This document shows, one piece after another, positions 32,005 through 40,738 of a stretch of 64,000 bases of DNA. The position numbers and the translations under genes were made by a program. Positions within the stretch are counted from its first letter, which is position 1. Every line of letters begins with the position of its first letter. Source of the DNA: JAAXVQ01 sp964604705. Lineage in GTDB: Bacteria > Oederibacteriota > JAAXVQ01. The stretch lies in the NCBI GenBank assembly GCA_964604705.1, contig CAZSAP010000007.1:124001-188000 (forward strand), in the 5' to 3' direction. The notes below the pieces were generated by a model that did not search any database, was not told where the DNA came from, and worked only from the letters and a program-made list of their open reading frames with translations.

Positions 32005-32033
32005 TTGACACCCGGCTCTTCCCGGCTTAACAT
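32005..32033 (+). promoter_or_regulatory. Promoter of nrdJ
   Basis: TTGACA (32005-32010), a 17-nt spacer and TAACAT (32028-32033). It implies a leader of about 125 nt (32040-32164). I saw no cobalamin-riboswitch core or NrdR box in it; only an imperfect GGTTTCGGA/TTCCGAACC helix. Confidence 0.65.
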
Positions 32034-32164
32034 AGTCTCCCTTATCGAGACGAACGGTTTCGGACGAACCTCGGTTCCGAACCCCTTCTGTTCGCATCAA
32101 GGTGTTCAGCAACGACGTCCCCACCATTGTCCGCTGATGTTTCCCATTCAAGGAGGATTTTCCT

Positions 32165-34417
32165 GTGTCGTTCGAAACCAAACACCCCCTGCAATTGTCC
32201 ACCAATGCCCTTACGGTATTGGAGCGTCGCTATCTTCGCCGTGACGAAAACGGCCAGCTCGCGGAAACCCCGGAGCAAATGTTTAAGCGTGTGGCCGACA
32301 ACATTGCGGCCTCGGATTTAAAGTATGCGCCTGGAACCGATGTTTCCGGTGTGGCGGAAGAGTTTTATGCGCTCATGGCCCGCTTGGAATTTTTACCCAA
32401 TTCGCCGACGCTGATGAACGCCGGGCGCGACTTGCAGCAGCTCTCCGCCTGCTTTGTGCTTCCGGTAGAGGATTCCATGCAATCCATTTTCGACACCATC
32501 AAAAACGCCGCCCTCATTCACAAAAGCGGGGGCGGTACAGGTTTCTCGTTCTCACGTATCCGTCCGAAGAATGACTTGGTGCGCACCACCAACGGCTGCG
32601 CCAGCGGCCCGGTCTCCTTTATGAAGGTCTTCAACGCCGCCACCGAGGCTGTCAAGCAAGGCGGCACTCGCCGCGGTGCCAACATGGCCATCCTCCGTGT
32701 CGATCATCCGGATATTATGGAATTCATTTCCTGTAAAAACGACACGCGCGAGCTGACCAACTTCAACATCAGCGTGGCCATCACCGATGCGTTCATGCAA
32801 GCCCTGCATAACAACACCGACTACGAGCTGCTCAATCCCCGGACCCGCAAGCCCGTCGGATGCTTGAATGCCCGCGAAGTGTTCAACCTGATTGTCCAAA
32901 GCGCTTGGAATACCGGAGAACCCGGCGTGGTGTTTATCGATAAGATCAATGCGGTCAACCCGACCCCGGCGCAAGGCGAGATCGAAAGCACCAATCCCTG
33001 CGGCGAACAGCCGCTCTTGCCCTACGAAGCCTGCAATCTGGGTTCGATCAATCTGGCCATCATGACCATGGAAAAAGATGGTACGCACGTGGTGGATTAT
33101 GCGCGTTTGCGCAGGGTCGTGCGCAGTGCGGTGCATTTCCTGGACAATGTAATTGACGCCTCCCAATTTCCTTTGGAACAAATCGACCAGCGTGTGCGCA
33201 ACAACCGCAAGATTGGATTGGGCGTCATGGGGTTTGCGGACCTGCTGCTGAAGCTCAACATTGCCTACAACTCCGACCGTGCCTTGCAACTCGGCGAGAA
33301 TCTGATGAAATTCATCAATGAGGAATCCAAAACCATGTCGCACGAACTGGCCGCTCAACGTGGTTCGTTCCCGGCCTTTTCGGAAAGCCGTTACGCCGAT
33401 GGGCTGCCCTTGCGCAATGCCACCACCACGACCATCGCCCCCACCGGAACCATCAGCATATTGGCGGGCATCAGTTCCGGCATTGAACCGCTTTTTGCTC
33501 TGGCGTATGTACGCAATGTCATGGACAACGACAAGCTTACGGAAGTCAATCCCGTCTTCGAACAAACCGCCATGCTGCGCGGATTTCATTCCAAGGAATT
33601 GGTGGCTTCGGTCGCCGAGCATGGCACCGTCCAGGACCTCGACAACGTGCCGGAAGATATTAAGAAAACCTTTGTGACCGCGCATGACATTGAACCGCTT
33701 TGGCACACCCGCATGCAGGCGGCGTTTCAGCGGCATACGGACAATGCGGTATCCAAGACCGTAAACTTCCCCCATCATGCCACCACGCAGGATGTGGAAA
33801 ATGTATTTGTGGAGGCCTACCGCCTCGATTGCAAGGGTGTCACCATTTACCGTGACGGGTCCCGCTCAGGACAGGTGCTTTCGGTCGGCGGAGAGAAGTC
33901 CAACGATGCCGGATCGGTGGAGCACGATGACAAAATCGAACCCCGCAAACGTCCGGATGTCACGTTCGGGCGTACGGAAAAAATCAAAACCGGCTGTGGC
34001 AACCTATATGTAACCCTGAACCATGATGAGGCGGGTTTGTGCGAAGTCTTCACGCAAATGGGAAAATCCGGAGGCTGCGCCGCATCTCAGTCTGAGGCCA
34101 TTGCCCGCCTGATCTCGCTCTCACTGCGCGCCGGAGTCAATCCGCAGGCCATCACCAAAAATTTACGCGGCATCCGCTGCCCGCATCCGTCATGGCAAAA
34201 AGGCGGCATGGTGCTCTCTTGCCCCGACGGTTTGGGTGTGGTCATGGAACGCTACTTGAACTGGCGCGAAGGAAAAACCGAAGAAGACGATGTGCATTCC
34301 CACGGACTCACGGCCTTGGATAAATTGGCGGGCGCCTGCCCCGAATGCGGCGGCACCCTTGAACACGAAGAAGGTTGCATGCTATGCCGCGCTTGCGGCT
34401 TCTCGCGTTGCGGTTAA
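32165..34417 (+). CDS. nrdJ: Adenosylcobalamin-dependent (class II) ribonucleoside-diphosphate reductase
   Basis: 750 residues starting at GTG with a strong AAGGAGG site. The order is class II RNR: N-terminal LPNSPTLMNAG, first redox cysteine in SACFVLPVEDS, substrate-site GGGTGFSFSRIRP, catalytic NPCGEQPLLPYEACNLGS (Asn-Cys-Glu set), phosphate-binding IAPTGTISILAG, then a TSCPD domain (CGNLYVTLNHDEAG...GGCAASQSEA) and a C-terminal zinc ribbon (CPECGG...CMLCRACG). It makes dNDPs using a cobalamin radical, independently of oxygen. No small subunit is needed or present. The cell must obtain or make B12. Confidence 0.97.
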   Translation: MSFETKHPLQLSTNALTVLERRYLRRDENGQLAETPEQMFKRVADNIAASDLKYAPGTDVSGVAEEFYALMARLEFLPNSPTLMNAGRDLQQLSACFVLPVEDSMQSIFDTIKNAALIHKSGGGTGFSFSRIRPKNDLVRTTNGCASGPVSFMKVFNAATEAVKQGGTRRGANMAILRVDHPDIMEFISCKNDTRELTNFNISVAITDAFMQALHNNTDYELLNPRTRKPVGCLNAREVFNLIVQSAWNTGEPGVVFIDKINAVNPTPAQGEIESTNPCGEQPLLPYEACNLGSINLAIMTMEKDGTHVVDYARLRRVVRSAVHFLDNVIDASQFPLEQIDQRVRNNRKIGLGVMGFADLLLKLNIAYNSDRALQLGENLMKFINEESKTMSHELAAQRGSFPAFSESRYADGLPLRNATTTTIAPTGTISILAGISSGIEPLFALAYVRNVMDNDKLTEVNPVFEQTAMLRGFHSKELVASVAEHGTVQDLDNVPEDIKKTFVTAHDIEPLWHTRMQAAFQRHTDNAVSKTVNFPHHATTQDVENVFVEAYRLDCKGVTIYRDGSRSGQVLSVGGEKSNDAGSVEHDDKIEPRKRPDVTFGRTEKIKTGCGNLYVTLNHDEAGLCEVFTQMGKSGGCAASQSEAIARLISLSLRAGVNPQAITKNLRGIRCPHPSWQKGGMVLSCPDGLGVVMERYLNWREGKTEEDDVHSHGLTALDKLAGACPECGGTLEHEEGCMLCRACGFSRCG

Positions 34418-34520
34418 CAGTTCCGGTTATGCCGAGAATGTGGTAAAATCGCTTGCTCTGGATCCAACCTAAACATTTTTTCGAACATTCTTTATCCCAT
34501 GGTTCAGGAGGATTTCTCAC

Positions 34521-35312
34521 ATGACCGGTTCGTCCACACCCCGAACGCTGCCTTCGGTTTTGCGGTTTTCCCTATTGATTGCAGCGTTGTTGCTCATAGG
34601 AAGCATTTTCGTCATCATGCGCGCCTTGTTCTTGCCGAGTCAATACTTGCAGGCTTATAAAGCTGTATTGAACGGACCCTCCCAAGTTTCGGAATTTAAA
34701 AAGCAACCCATTCTTTCGTTTACCAAACTCATGTATTTGGTGGGTCCGCTCAATTCTGCGTCGGGACAAAAAAACGGACCGATCTTTCCCTATCGGGCCG
34801 AACCCATTCTCGCACCCACCACTTTCTCGGACGCCACCGGGGCCGTGGAAGTCCTGGCGACCACCTATCCTGAAACGCGCACATCCATTACGGGTTACAT
34901 GTACAATCAACCGCTGCACATGTTGGGCTGGCGGATCAGTGAATCGGGATATTCTCTGTTTATCATCGGCCAGTCCAAAGAAGATGTTTTGGAATTGCTT
35001 TTACGCGCTTCGAAAAATTGGAAGTCCACGTTGTTTATTCAGGGACTTTTGCTCCTTGGCGCAACGTTTCTCATTTTTTGGTTTCTCAACATGGCCGCCT
35101 TGTCCAATGTCTTCATTCACTATATTCAAATACTCATCGTCAACGTGATCTACCTAATTCTTCTGTTTTCAGCCTTGGTCCTCTCCGGGTATCCACTGGG
35201 TGCGACCCTTCCTATGCTTTTGGTGATTCTGGCGATTGGCAACGCGGTATTTATCCCAGTATCCATGTTTTTAAAGCCCCGGCCTTCGGCGACGGGCAAA
35301 GGAGGCAAGTAA
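34521..35312 (+). CDS. Membrane protein with extracytoplasmic loop (unrecognised)
   Basis: 263 residues. One N-terminal membrane helix (about 14-36) is followed by a soluble region of about 130 residues, then three closely spaced helices (about 170-192, 200-222, 225-245) and a short basic tail. CAGGAGG precedes the ATG. It follows nrdJ by about 100 nt without a visible terminator and its stop is 4 nt before the cupin start, whose ribosome-binding site lies within this gene's 3' end, so the two are translationally linked. No family recognised. Confidence 0.7.
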   Translation: MTGSSTPRTLPSVLRFSLLIAALLLIGSIFVIMRALFLPSQYLQAYKAVLNGPSQVSEFKKQPILSFTKLMYLVGPLNSASGQKNGPIFPYRAEPILAPTTFSDATGAVEVLATTYPETRTSITGYMYNQPLHMLGWRISESGYSLFIIGQSKEDVLELLLRASKNWKSTLFIQGLLLLGATFLIFWFLNMAALSNVFIHYIQILIVNVIYLILLFSALVLSGYPLGATLPMLLVILAIGNAVFIPVSMFLKPRPSATGKGGK

Positions 35313-35316
35313 GCAC

Positions 35317-35634
35317 ATGCGCATTCAATCCTTGGACAATCACATCAACTTCCAGGACGAGAAATTCGGCCGCTCGGTGGTGCTTTCCTCAGATACAGCC
35401 GTACAATTCATCTACACCTTTAAACCCGGACAGGCCATGACCGATCACACCCATCCGTTTTCAACGGAATTCCTAACAGTCTTGGAGGGCGAGGCCGTTA
35501 TCTCAGTAGGTACCGAGTCCGTGATGGCCGTGACCAATTCTGTGGTGATTGTCCCCCCCGAAGAAGTTCATTCGATTTGGAACCACTCGGATGCACCCGT
35601 GATTATCATGAGTTTTATGTCACCCAAGCCTTAA
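35317..35634 (+). CDS. Small cupin domain protein
   Basis: 105 residues, a single cupin_2 barrel. Motif 1 is HTHPFSTEFLTVLEGEA (metal-binding His, His, Glu) and motif 2 is PPEEVHSIWNHS (His). Such one-domain cupins may be sugar or small-molecule isomerases, dioxygenases or binding proteins; the substrate cannot be read. It is coupled to the upstream membrane protein and followed by a strong terminator. Confidence 0.85.
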   Translation: MRIQSLDNHINFQDEKFGRSVVLSSDTAVQFIYTFKPGQAMTDHTHPFSTEFLTVLEGEAVISVGTESVMAVTNSVVIVPPEEVHSIWNHSDAPVIIMSFMSPKP

Positions 35635-35649
35635 ACTCCCTTTAAAAAA

Positions 35650-35686
35650 AAGGGCGAAGCCACATAATGGCTTCGCCCTTTTTTTT
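35650..35686. terminator. Bidirectional intrinsic terminator
   Basis: Stem AAGGGCGAAGCCA/TGGCTTCGCCCTT with T-runs on both strands. It serves the cupin gene (plus) and the converging DUF4337 gene (minus). Confidence 0.9.
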
Positions 35687-35693
35687 ACTGAAC

Positions 35694-36212
35694 CTACAGC
35701 CAAAAACCACACCCCATGTACACCAACCCCACAACCCCAAACGAGGCGCCAATCACCCAGAGCCAGGCACGTTTGGCCAGCACCGAGACCGAATTCATCA
35801 TAATCGCGATCTGCAAAAGCATAACCGCCATGCCAAAATACCCGGAGTGACGCTTGTAAAAATCAATCTCACTTTCTTTTTTCTCAGCATCCGCCTTGAT
35901 TTCTTTTTTTTCCTGATCGTACCGTTGAATGTCTTCGTTCAATTTGTTCACGGCTTCCAAATACGCCTTTTTTGCTGCTGGTTTGGCTTCAAGGGAGGCC
36001 AGGATAAAGGCTTCTTTTTGTGTCTCGGAAACATGTTGCTTGATGCTTTTGGACTGGAAATACGCCCACGCGTTCGCCGACTTGGTCGTAAACACTTGGA
36101 CCCGAGTGGAATATCCACCACCCTTTAACGCTGAGATGGCTGCGCTCACAGCCAAGATGGTGGTGGCCACAGCTGCCCATTGTGTCCATTTTTCCTTAAA
36201 CAATTCCTGCAT
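35694..36212 (-). CDS. DUF4337 family membrane protein
   Basis: 172 residues: a membrane helix at about 12-30, the family signature NAWAYFQSKSIKQHV, a charged coiled coil (about 80-118), then two membrane helices (about 124-141 and 147-168). This is the standard DUF4337 layout; function is unknown. Promoter and a 5'-terminal hairpin precede it. Confidence 0.88.
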   Translation of the reverse strand: MQELFKEKWTQWAAVATTILAVSAAISALKGGGYSTRVQVFTTKSANAWAYFQSKSIKQHVSETQKEAFILASLEAKPAAKKAYLEAVNKLNEDIQRYDQEKKEIKADAEKKESEIDFYKRHSGYFGMAVMLLQIAIMMNSVSVLAKRAWLWVIGASFGVVGLVYMGCGFWL

Positions 36213-36230
36213 GATGCGATACGCTCCTCT

Positions 36231-36266
36231 AAAAAAATACCGCCTACTGGCGTAAATGGCGGTATT
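36231..36266 (-). promoter_or_regulatory. Terminator-like hairpin in DUF4337 leader
   Basis: On the minus strand AATACCGCC/GGCGGTATT followed by seven T and then the GAGGAG ribosome-binding site. The predicted transcript begins inside the 5' arm, so this may be a stabilising 5' hairpin, an early attenuator or a block to read-through from upstream. Confidence 0.55.
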
Positions 36267-36291
36267 TTAAGCGATCTTTTAGGTTTGTAAA
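36264..36291 (-). promoter_or_regulatory. Promoter of DUF4337 gene
   Basis: On the minus strand TTTACA (36286-36291), a 16-nt spacer and TAAAAT (36264-36269). Confidence 0.5.
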
Positions 36292-36324
36292 GTTTTTTTT
36301 ATTCCAGCGATACGCCTAAGAAAT

Positions 36325-36358
36325 AAAAAAGGGGCGCGGTTTGCACCACGCCCCTTTT
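36325..36358 (-). terminator. Intrinsic terminator of OmpA-like lipoprotein gene
   Basis: Stem GGGGCG/CGCCCC with inner GGT/ACC pairs, followed on the minus strand by TTTTTTATTT. Confidence 0.85.
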
Positions 36359-36379
36359 AATTAATGTAACCCGATTGAA

Positions 36380-37051
36380 TTATTTCAACTGACCCTTGCG
36401 AGCAGCTTCCTTCATGCGCTCATTGGCCGAAATGGCAATTTCCACGCGTCGATTTTGCATACGCCCTTCAGGGGTGTCGTTGGTGGCTACCGGCTGCGAA
36501 GCCCCGTATCCGGTCGATGTGATGCGTGAAGGCACAACGTTGGAACCCGTCAATACCGCCACCACTGCGGCTGCGCGACGTTCGGAAAGACTCTGGTTGT
36601 GCTGTTCTTTCCCGGTTGAGTCGGTATGACCCTCCACCATGATGTTGGTATCCTTGTACTTGTTCAGCGTCACAGCCAAGTTTTTAATGTTGTCAATGGC
36701 CCCGGCCGTAAGCGTCGCCGAATCACTTGGAAAAAGAATCCCGGAATCAAAGGTGATCTTGATGCCTTCACCCACACGTTCCACCCGGGCACCCTTCAAA
36801 TCTTTCTGCAATTCCGCTTTTTGCTTGTCCATGTTGGCACCGATTAAAGCGCCGGCCGTACCGCCGACACCTGCGCCAATCAAGGCGCCGATCACACTGT
36901 GATTACCGAACTGGTTGCCGACAATGGCCCCGACACCCGCACCCAAAGCAGCACCCGTGCCTCCGTAAATGGTGGCGTCGTTCATGGACGCACAACCCGA
37001 AATCGCCACGCTCAACACCAAAAGCAATACCAACTGTTTCAAATGCTTCAT
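36380..37051 (-). CDS. OmpA-family lipoprotein with glycine zipper
   Basis: 223 residues from the ATG at 37051, preceded by GGAGA. A lipobox (LSVAISGCAS) shows lipid attachment at Cys. Residues about 28-75 are a glycine-zipper membrane-spanning region (GTGAALGAGVGAIVGNQFG...GALIGANM). The C-terminal OmpA domain binds peptidoglycan (VEGHTDSTGKEQHNQSLSERRAAAV, NRRVEI). It probably tethers the outer membrane to the cell wall. It is a stand-alone transcription unit with its own terminator. Confidence 0.92.
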   Translation of the reverse strand: MKHLKQLVLLLVLSVAISGCASMNDATIYGGTGAALGAGVGAIVGNQFGNHSVIGALIGAGVGGTAGALIGANMDKQKAELQKDLKGARVERVGEGIKITFDSGILFPSDSATLTAGAIDNIKNLAVTLNKYKDTNIMVEGHTDSTGKEQHNQSLSERRAAAVVAVLTGSNVVPSRITSTGYGASQPVATNDTPEGRMQNRRVEIAISANERMKEAARKGQLK

Positions 37052-37202
37052 GTCTTTCTCTCCTTTATTAATATAATGCACACCCGCAGTGCCCCTGGTT
37101 TGGACCAGCGTCCCCGCTGTTTCCAGGCCCCAAAGCTTACCATGATGCCTGCGGAAGTTCAAGGTGAAGATTAGACCGCTATCTATCGGATAAAATGCCT
37201 GC

Positions 37203-37240
37203 ACAAAAAAAAGACCCCGGGGATTTTTTCCGAGGTCTTT
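37203..37240 (-). terminator. Intrinsic terminator after ECF sigma operon
   Basis: AAGACC(t)CGG/CCG(g)GGTCTT stem followed by T-run on the minus strand; T-run also present in the other direction. Confidence 0.8.
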
Positions 37241-37272
37241 TTTCAAACAGCGAGGTTCTTCTCTATATATCT

Positions 37273-37680
37273 TTATGACTGCTTCATGCGATCCACATAG
37301 GCCCGATATGCGGCTTTGCCTTCGTTCTCCCAATATTTGTGAAAATGTTCATAGTCGTCTTCCCAATCCCAATCCTCATTCCAGCGGCCCCGACCACAAC
37401 CACGACCTTTTCTATGCGAATGTCCGTGTTTGCCACCATGTCCACCGTGTCCCATGCCTCCAAACAACAACTTCCCCAGCAGGAACAATCCCACAGCTTG
37501 CCAGTAGCTGATCGTCGGCCACTGGAACAACACCGAGACCGTATGATTCCACAAGTATTGCACCAACCAACCCAAGCCTATGGCCAAAAGACCGGCCAAC
37601 ATCACTCCGCCGATGGCGATCCACACCACGCGAAATACTCTCACTCTGCCATTTTCATCTCGAAAAAAATGTCCGTGCAT
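37273..37680 (-). CDS. Small membrane protein encoded with ECF sigma factor
   Basis: 135 residues with two hydrophobic helices (about 17-42 and 58-75), the second containing ISYWQAVGLFLLGKLLFGG, a pattern I associate with small membrane proteins encoded next to ECF sigma genes. A Gly/His-rich linker and an acidic/aromatic C-terminus (NEDWDWEDDYEHFHKYW) follow. The ATG lies 3 nt after the sigma gene's stop, so translation is coupled. It may act as an anti-sigma partner or as a regulated target; neither can be decided here. Confidence 0.75.
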   Translation of the reverse strand: MHGHFFRDENGRVRVFRVVWIAIGGVMLAGLLAIGLGWLVQYLWNHTVSVLFQWPTISYWQAVGLFLLGKLLFGGMGHGGHGGKHGHSHRKGRGCGRGRWNEDWDWEDDYEHFHKYWENEGKAAYRAYVDRMKQS

Positions 37681-37683
37681 GAT

Positions 37684-38217
37684 TCATTCCTCCTTGGTCT
37701 GCGCCTGCAGATGGTTTTTTAATTTTTCCAGGCCCCGCGCTTTGTGCGAGAGCAGGGTATTGAGCGGGATTTCCCAGGCTTCGGATAATTCCCGAAACGA
37801 AACCCCCTCCAATTCATTGGCCATAATCACATCCTGTTCTATGGGTTTCAGCGTTTGCATCGCCCGATACAGTTGACGTTCCACATCCTTCTCGCTCAGG
37901 CGTTTTAGCGCATCCGGTTGCAAATCATGGAGCAGCATTGGCCAACCATGCTCCCCCTCTTCCTGAACATCCAGCGGAATCAAGGTCTTGCGCGTTCGGA
38001 AAAAATCCGTCACCCGGTTTCGCAAAGAGCGATAGGCATACGCAGCTAAATTTTCCAACGGTAGGGTCGGATCGGTGCGCTCCAACAGCGATGCCAACAC
38101 ATCCTGTACCACGTCTTCAGCATCCATCTCCGCCGCCGAGTCCATCCAGCGACGGACAAAACTCACCATTTTCCGATATTCGGCCTTTACCATTTCGCCT
38201 ATCCGTTCATGCGGCAT
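37684..38217 (-). CDS. ECF-type RNA polymerase sigma factor
   Basis: 177 residues with sigma region 2 (EDVVQDVLASLLER, YRSLRNRVTDFFR) and region 4 helix-turn-helix (LKPIEQDVIMANELEGVSFRELSEAWEIPLNTLLSHKARGLEKL). Lacking regions 1 and 3, it is an extracytoplasmic-function sigma factor, which directs RNA polymerase to stress or envelope genes. It is first in a two-gene unit with the small membrane protein. Confidence 0.92.
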   Translation of the reverse strand: MPHERIGEMVKAEYRKMVSFVRRWMDSAAEMDAEDVVQDVLASLLERTDPTLPLENLAAYAYRSLRNRVTDFFRTRKTLIPLDVQEEGEHGWPMLLHDLQPDALKRLSEKDVERQLYRAMQTLKPIEQDVIMANELEGVSFRELSEAWEIPLNTLLSHKARGLEKLKNHLQAQTKEE

Positions 38218-38519
38218 GCATCATTCCTTTCCAGAGATCTCTACTGGATACAACGGAAGTCTCGAGATTTTATTGCAGTGGCATAAAACATTTTTGCAAA
38301 ACATGCGATTTGCATTATTCTCAAACAATGATCGTTTGCGATAGATTCCGATTCCATAACCTTTTCTCTGTTTTTCCAATATGGATTTATTTCCATACGT
38401 TTTGCTCTCTTTTTTTGGTTTTTCATATATTTTACGCATCTTTCCTAAACCTCACCACAATATACTGTGGTTAGCCTTTCCGACGAGCACAAAAAAAGTA
38501 AAAAAAAGTAAAACAATGT
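38218..38519. other. AT-rich divergent intergenic region
   Basis: About 300 bp between the ECF sigma gene (minus) and the cold-shock gene (plus), AT-rich with T-runs, including a CCACAATATACTGTGG palindrome at 38455-38470 that could bind a regulator. No coding region is supported. Confidence 0.45.
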
Positions 38520-38548
38520 TTTACAGATTCACAAATAAAGGGTATGGT
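38520..38548 (+). promoter_or_regulatory. Promoter of cold-shock gene
   Basis: TTTACA (38520-38525), a 17-nt spacer and TATGGT (38543-38548). The leader of about 60 nt contains a GCTGG/CCAGC hairpin and an AGGAGG ribosome-binding site. Confidence 0.55.
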
Positions 38549-38613
38549 TAATATGATTCCGCTGGTTTCCAGCAGAATCCAATTGTACTACCTATTTAGG
38601 AGGAACGAGATTC

Positions 38614-38817
38614 ATGGTTCAAGGAAAAGTGAAGTGGTTTAACGATGCAAAGGGTTTTGGATTTTTGGAGCATGAGGGCGGCAAAGATGTGTTCGTGCAT
38701 TTTTCTGCCATCAAGGGCGAAGGATTCAAGAGCCTGGGTGAAGGCGATACGGTTGAGTTCGAAATCATTGACGGCCCCAAGGGCCCGCAAGCAGCGAACG
38801 TGGTCAAAACCGCATAG
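38614..38817 (+). CDS. csp: Cold-shock domain protein (CspA family)
   Basis: 67 residues, one complete OB-fold cold-shock domain: GKVKWFNDAKGFGFLEH (RNP1) and VFVHFSAI (RNP2), ending AANVVKTA. It binds single-stranded RNA/DNA and acts as an RNA chaperone. Preceded by AGGAGG and followed by two stacked terminators. Confidence 0.97.
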   Translation: MVQGKVKWFNDAKGFGFLEHEGGKDVFVHFSAIKGEGFKSLGEGDTVEFEIIDGPKGPQAANVVKTA

Positions 38818-38859
38818 TTCATCCTTCAGACGTTCAATCGTCTGATTAGAAAGAAAAAA

Positions 38860-38886
38860 GAAACGGCCTTCACGGGCCGTTTTTTA
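38860..38886 (+). terminator. Intrinsic terminator of csp
   Basis: ACGGCC/GGCCGT stem followed by TTTTTT. Confidence 0.88.
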
Positions 38887-38894
38887 TTTCCTAT

Positions 38895-38930
38895 AAAGAG
38901 CAGACGTTTTATCCGACGTCTGCTCTTTTT
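38895..38930. terminator. Bidirectional terminator
   Basis: Perfect 12-bp stem AAAGAGCAGACG/CGTCTGCTCTTT with T-run on the plus strand, between csp and the converging YaiI-family gene. Confidence 0.85.
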
Positions 38931-38967
38931 TATTGCCCCTTCACTTTCAAACCCGGTTGACATTTGC

Positions 38968-39417
38968 TCATTTGTGCTGCTTGGTTAAAAAGGTATCCAG
39001 TTGATTGGCAAACGCTTGGCAATCTTTCTTATTGAACACATCGGGTCCGCCCGTCCGAACACCCGTACTGCGCAGGTGATCCATGAGATTGCGCACCGCC
39101 AAGCGCTGCTTGATGGTTTCGGGGGTGTGAAACGCCCCGCGGGGATCCAGAGCAAACGCGCCTTTACTGACAACTCGGTCCGCCAAGGGGATATCGGCCG
39201 TAATCACCAAGTCTCCGGGATTGACCAATTCAACAATCTTGTCATCGGCCACATCGGGCCCTTCCTTGACATCAACCACGCTGATAAAGGAAGAATCGGG
39301 CGCTTTTAGATTTAAATTTGAGACCATGACCATGGGTACCTGCACCCGAGCAACCGCACGGTAGAGAATCTCCTTAATCATGCGCGGGCACGCATCGGCA
39401 TCCACATACAAGTGCAT
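38968..39417 (-). CDS. YaiI/YqxD family protein (DUF188)
   Basis: 149 residues from the ATG at 39417 (AGAGGG upstream). It begins MHLYVDADACPRMIKEIL with the conserved acidic DADACP motif and has ITADIPLADRVVSKGA and DPRGAFHT, all typical of DUF188. The family has a PIN-like fold with conserved acidic residues, suggesting nuclease activity; this is not established. Confidence 0.92.
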   Translation of the reverse strand: MHLYVDADACPRMIKEILYRAVARVQVPMVMVSNLNLKAPDSSFISVVDVKEGPDVADDKIVELVNPGDLVITADIPLADRVVSKGAFALDPRGAFHTPETIKQRLAVRNLMDHLRSTGVRTGGPDVFNKKDCQAFANQLDTFLTKQHK

Positions 39418-39590
39418 TGATGACCCTCTTTCCAAACACCTGTTATCATTGAACCAAGCTGCTGCACCTGTTCTTTTCCCTTTTGCGTGCGCTTTCAATG
39501 TTCAGACCATAATCCATTTCTAACTTTATTTTTACATTCATATTACAAAGATTGAGGATACTTGGAGCATCTAAAAAAAGGAGAACGATC

Positions 39591-39998
39591 ATGCACACTC
39601 AAACCTTAGCACCCCATGAAGTACTCAATGCCTTACCCGAACTGGAAAGTAGCCTTTCGCTGCGGGAATTAATGGTTCGCGAGGAAGCGCTGGTCACAGC
39701 GTTGGACTCGTATCGCCAGGGAGATAACGACACGTTAAAATACGTCACAACGCTGCTGCGTACGCACATCCATTTTATCCAAAACAGCAAACTCGAACTT
39801 TGCTTAGAAGACGAAATCGAACGCATTTCGTATGTTCTGTCCGGAATCGTCAATGGCAGCCTATCCCTGGGAGCGGCCGTTCTGGATCTGCTTGAAGACC
39901 GACACGTAATCTCACGGACCTTTCCCGATGGATACACTCGCAGTGGCCATATCGACTCCGGTTTGAACATCCTGGACGATGACGACTATACCCTCTAA
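39591..39998 (+). CDS. Hypothetical protein
   Basis: 135 residues from the ATG at 39591, chosen because AAAGGAG lies just upstream; an earlier in-frame start has none. Mostly helical and acidic, with no membrane helix or signal peptide, ending in a DDDDY acidic tail. No family recognised. It stands alone between oppositely directed genes. Confidence 0.6.
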   Translation: MHTQTLAPHEVLNALPELESSLSLRELMVREEALVTALDSYRQGDNDTLKYVTTLLRTHIHFIQNSKLELCLEDEIERISYVLSGIVNGSLSLGAAVLDLLEDRHVISRTFPDGYTRSGHIDSGLNILDDDDYTL

Positions 39999-40022
39999 AC
40001 AGCTTCTGCGGTCAAGTCGCGT

Positions 40023-40673
40023 TTAGATCAACGCCATGAGCTCCTGCGGTTTATGGATGATTCGATCCGCGCCATCCTCCCGCAACTCCGCCTCGCTGCG
40101 AAACCCCCACGCCACGCCCACGGCAAACATGCCCGCGGCTTTGGCGGTTTTCATATCCGTACCCGAGTCGCCCACATAAAGAACCTCGGAAGGTGCGACC
40201 TTGAGGATTTTCGCCAAGTGCAACGCCCCATCCGGTGCGGGTTTTTTGGGCAAATCTTCACGCGCGCCTAAAACCGCGTCCAAGAGCGGACGCGGCAAAA
40301 GCGCATCTACACAGAGCTGGGTAAAACGATCGGGCTTGTTTGAAAGAATCGCCACTTTCACACCCGCACTTTTTAATGATTGAAGTAATTCGGGTACCCC
40401 TGCGTAGGGAACGGTTTTATTTTTCCACCCCTTGGCATACACCTCGGAGGCCTCACGGGTTACGCCCGCCAGGGTTGCTTGATCCCGGTTGGTTTCCGGG
40501 AGGGCATCAAAGATCAGTTGGTCCATGCCCAGCCCCACCATTTGCTGAAACCGATCCACACTGTGTTCTGGAAAACCATGCTGCGCCAGCACCCGGTTTA
40601 CCGAATCCGCAATGTCCTCAATGGTGTTCAACAACGTACCATCCAAATCAAAAATCACAGCCTTGTAACGCAT
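40023..40673 (-). CDS. HAD-family phosphatase, phosphoglycolate phosphatase-like
   Basis: 216 residues (ATG at 40673; an in-frame TTG 6 nt upstream is possible). HAD motifs: I, FDLDGTLLNT with the nucleophile Asp; II, ILSNKP; III, lysine in LPKKPAPDG; IV, YVGDSGTDMKTAKAAG. The cap domain and order match Gph-like phosphatases, which remove 2-phosphoglycolate; other small phosphorylated substrates are possible. Confidence 0.88.
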   Translation of the reverse strand: MRYKAVIFDLDGTLLNTIEDIADSVNRVLAQHGFPEHSVDRFQQMVGLGMDQLIFDALPETNRDQATLAGVTREASEVYAKGWKNKTVPYAGVPELLQSLKSAGVKVAILSNKPDRFTQLCVDALLPRPLLDAVLGAREDLPKKPAPDGALHLAKILKVAPSEVLYVGDSGTDMKTAKAAGMFAVGVAWGFRSEAELREDGADRIIHKPQELMALI

Positions 40674-40738
40674 GACCAAGTCTCTCTTTCCACATAATGA
40701 TCTTATACTCCCAGATTCATTTGGAGTATCTGAATGAA

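Noticed and set aside
32552..33778. 408-codon open frame on the minus strand
   Set aside because: It is antisense to nrdJ, whose plus-strand product has all class II reductase motifs.
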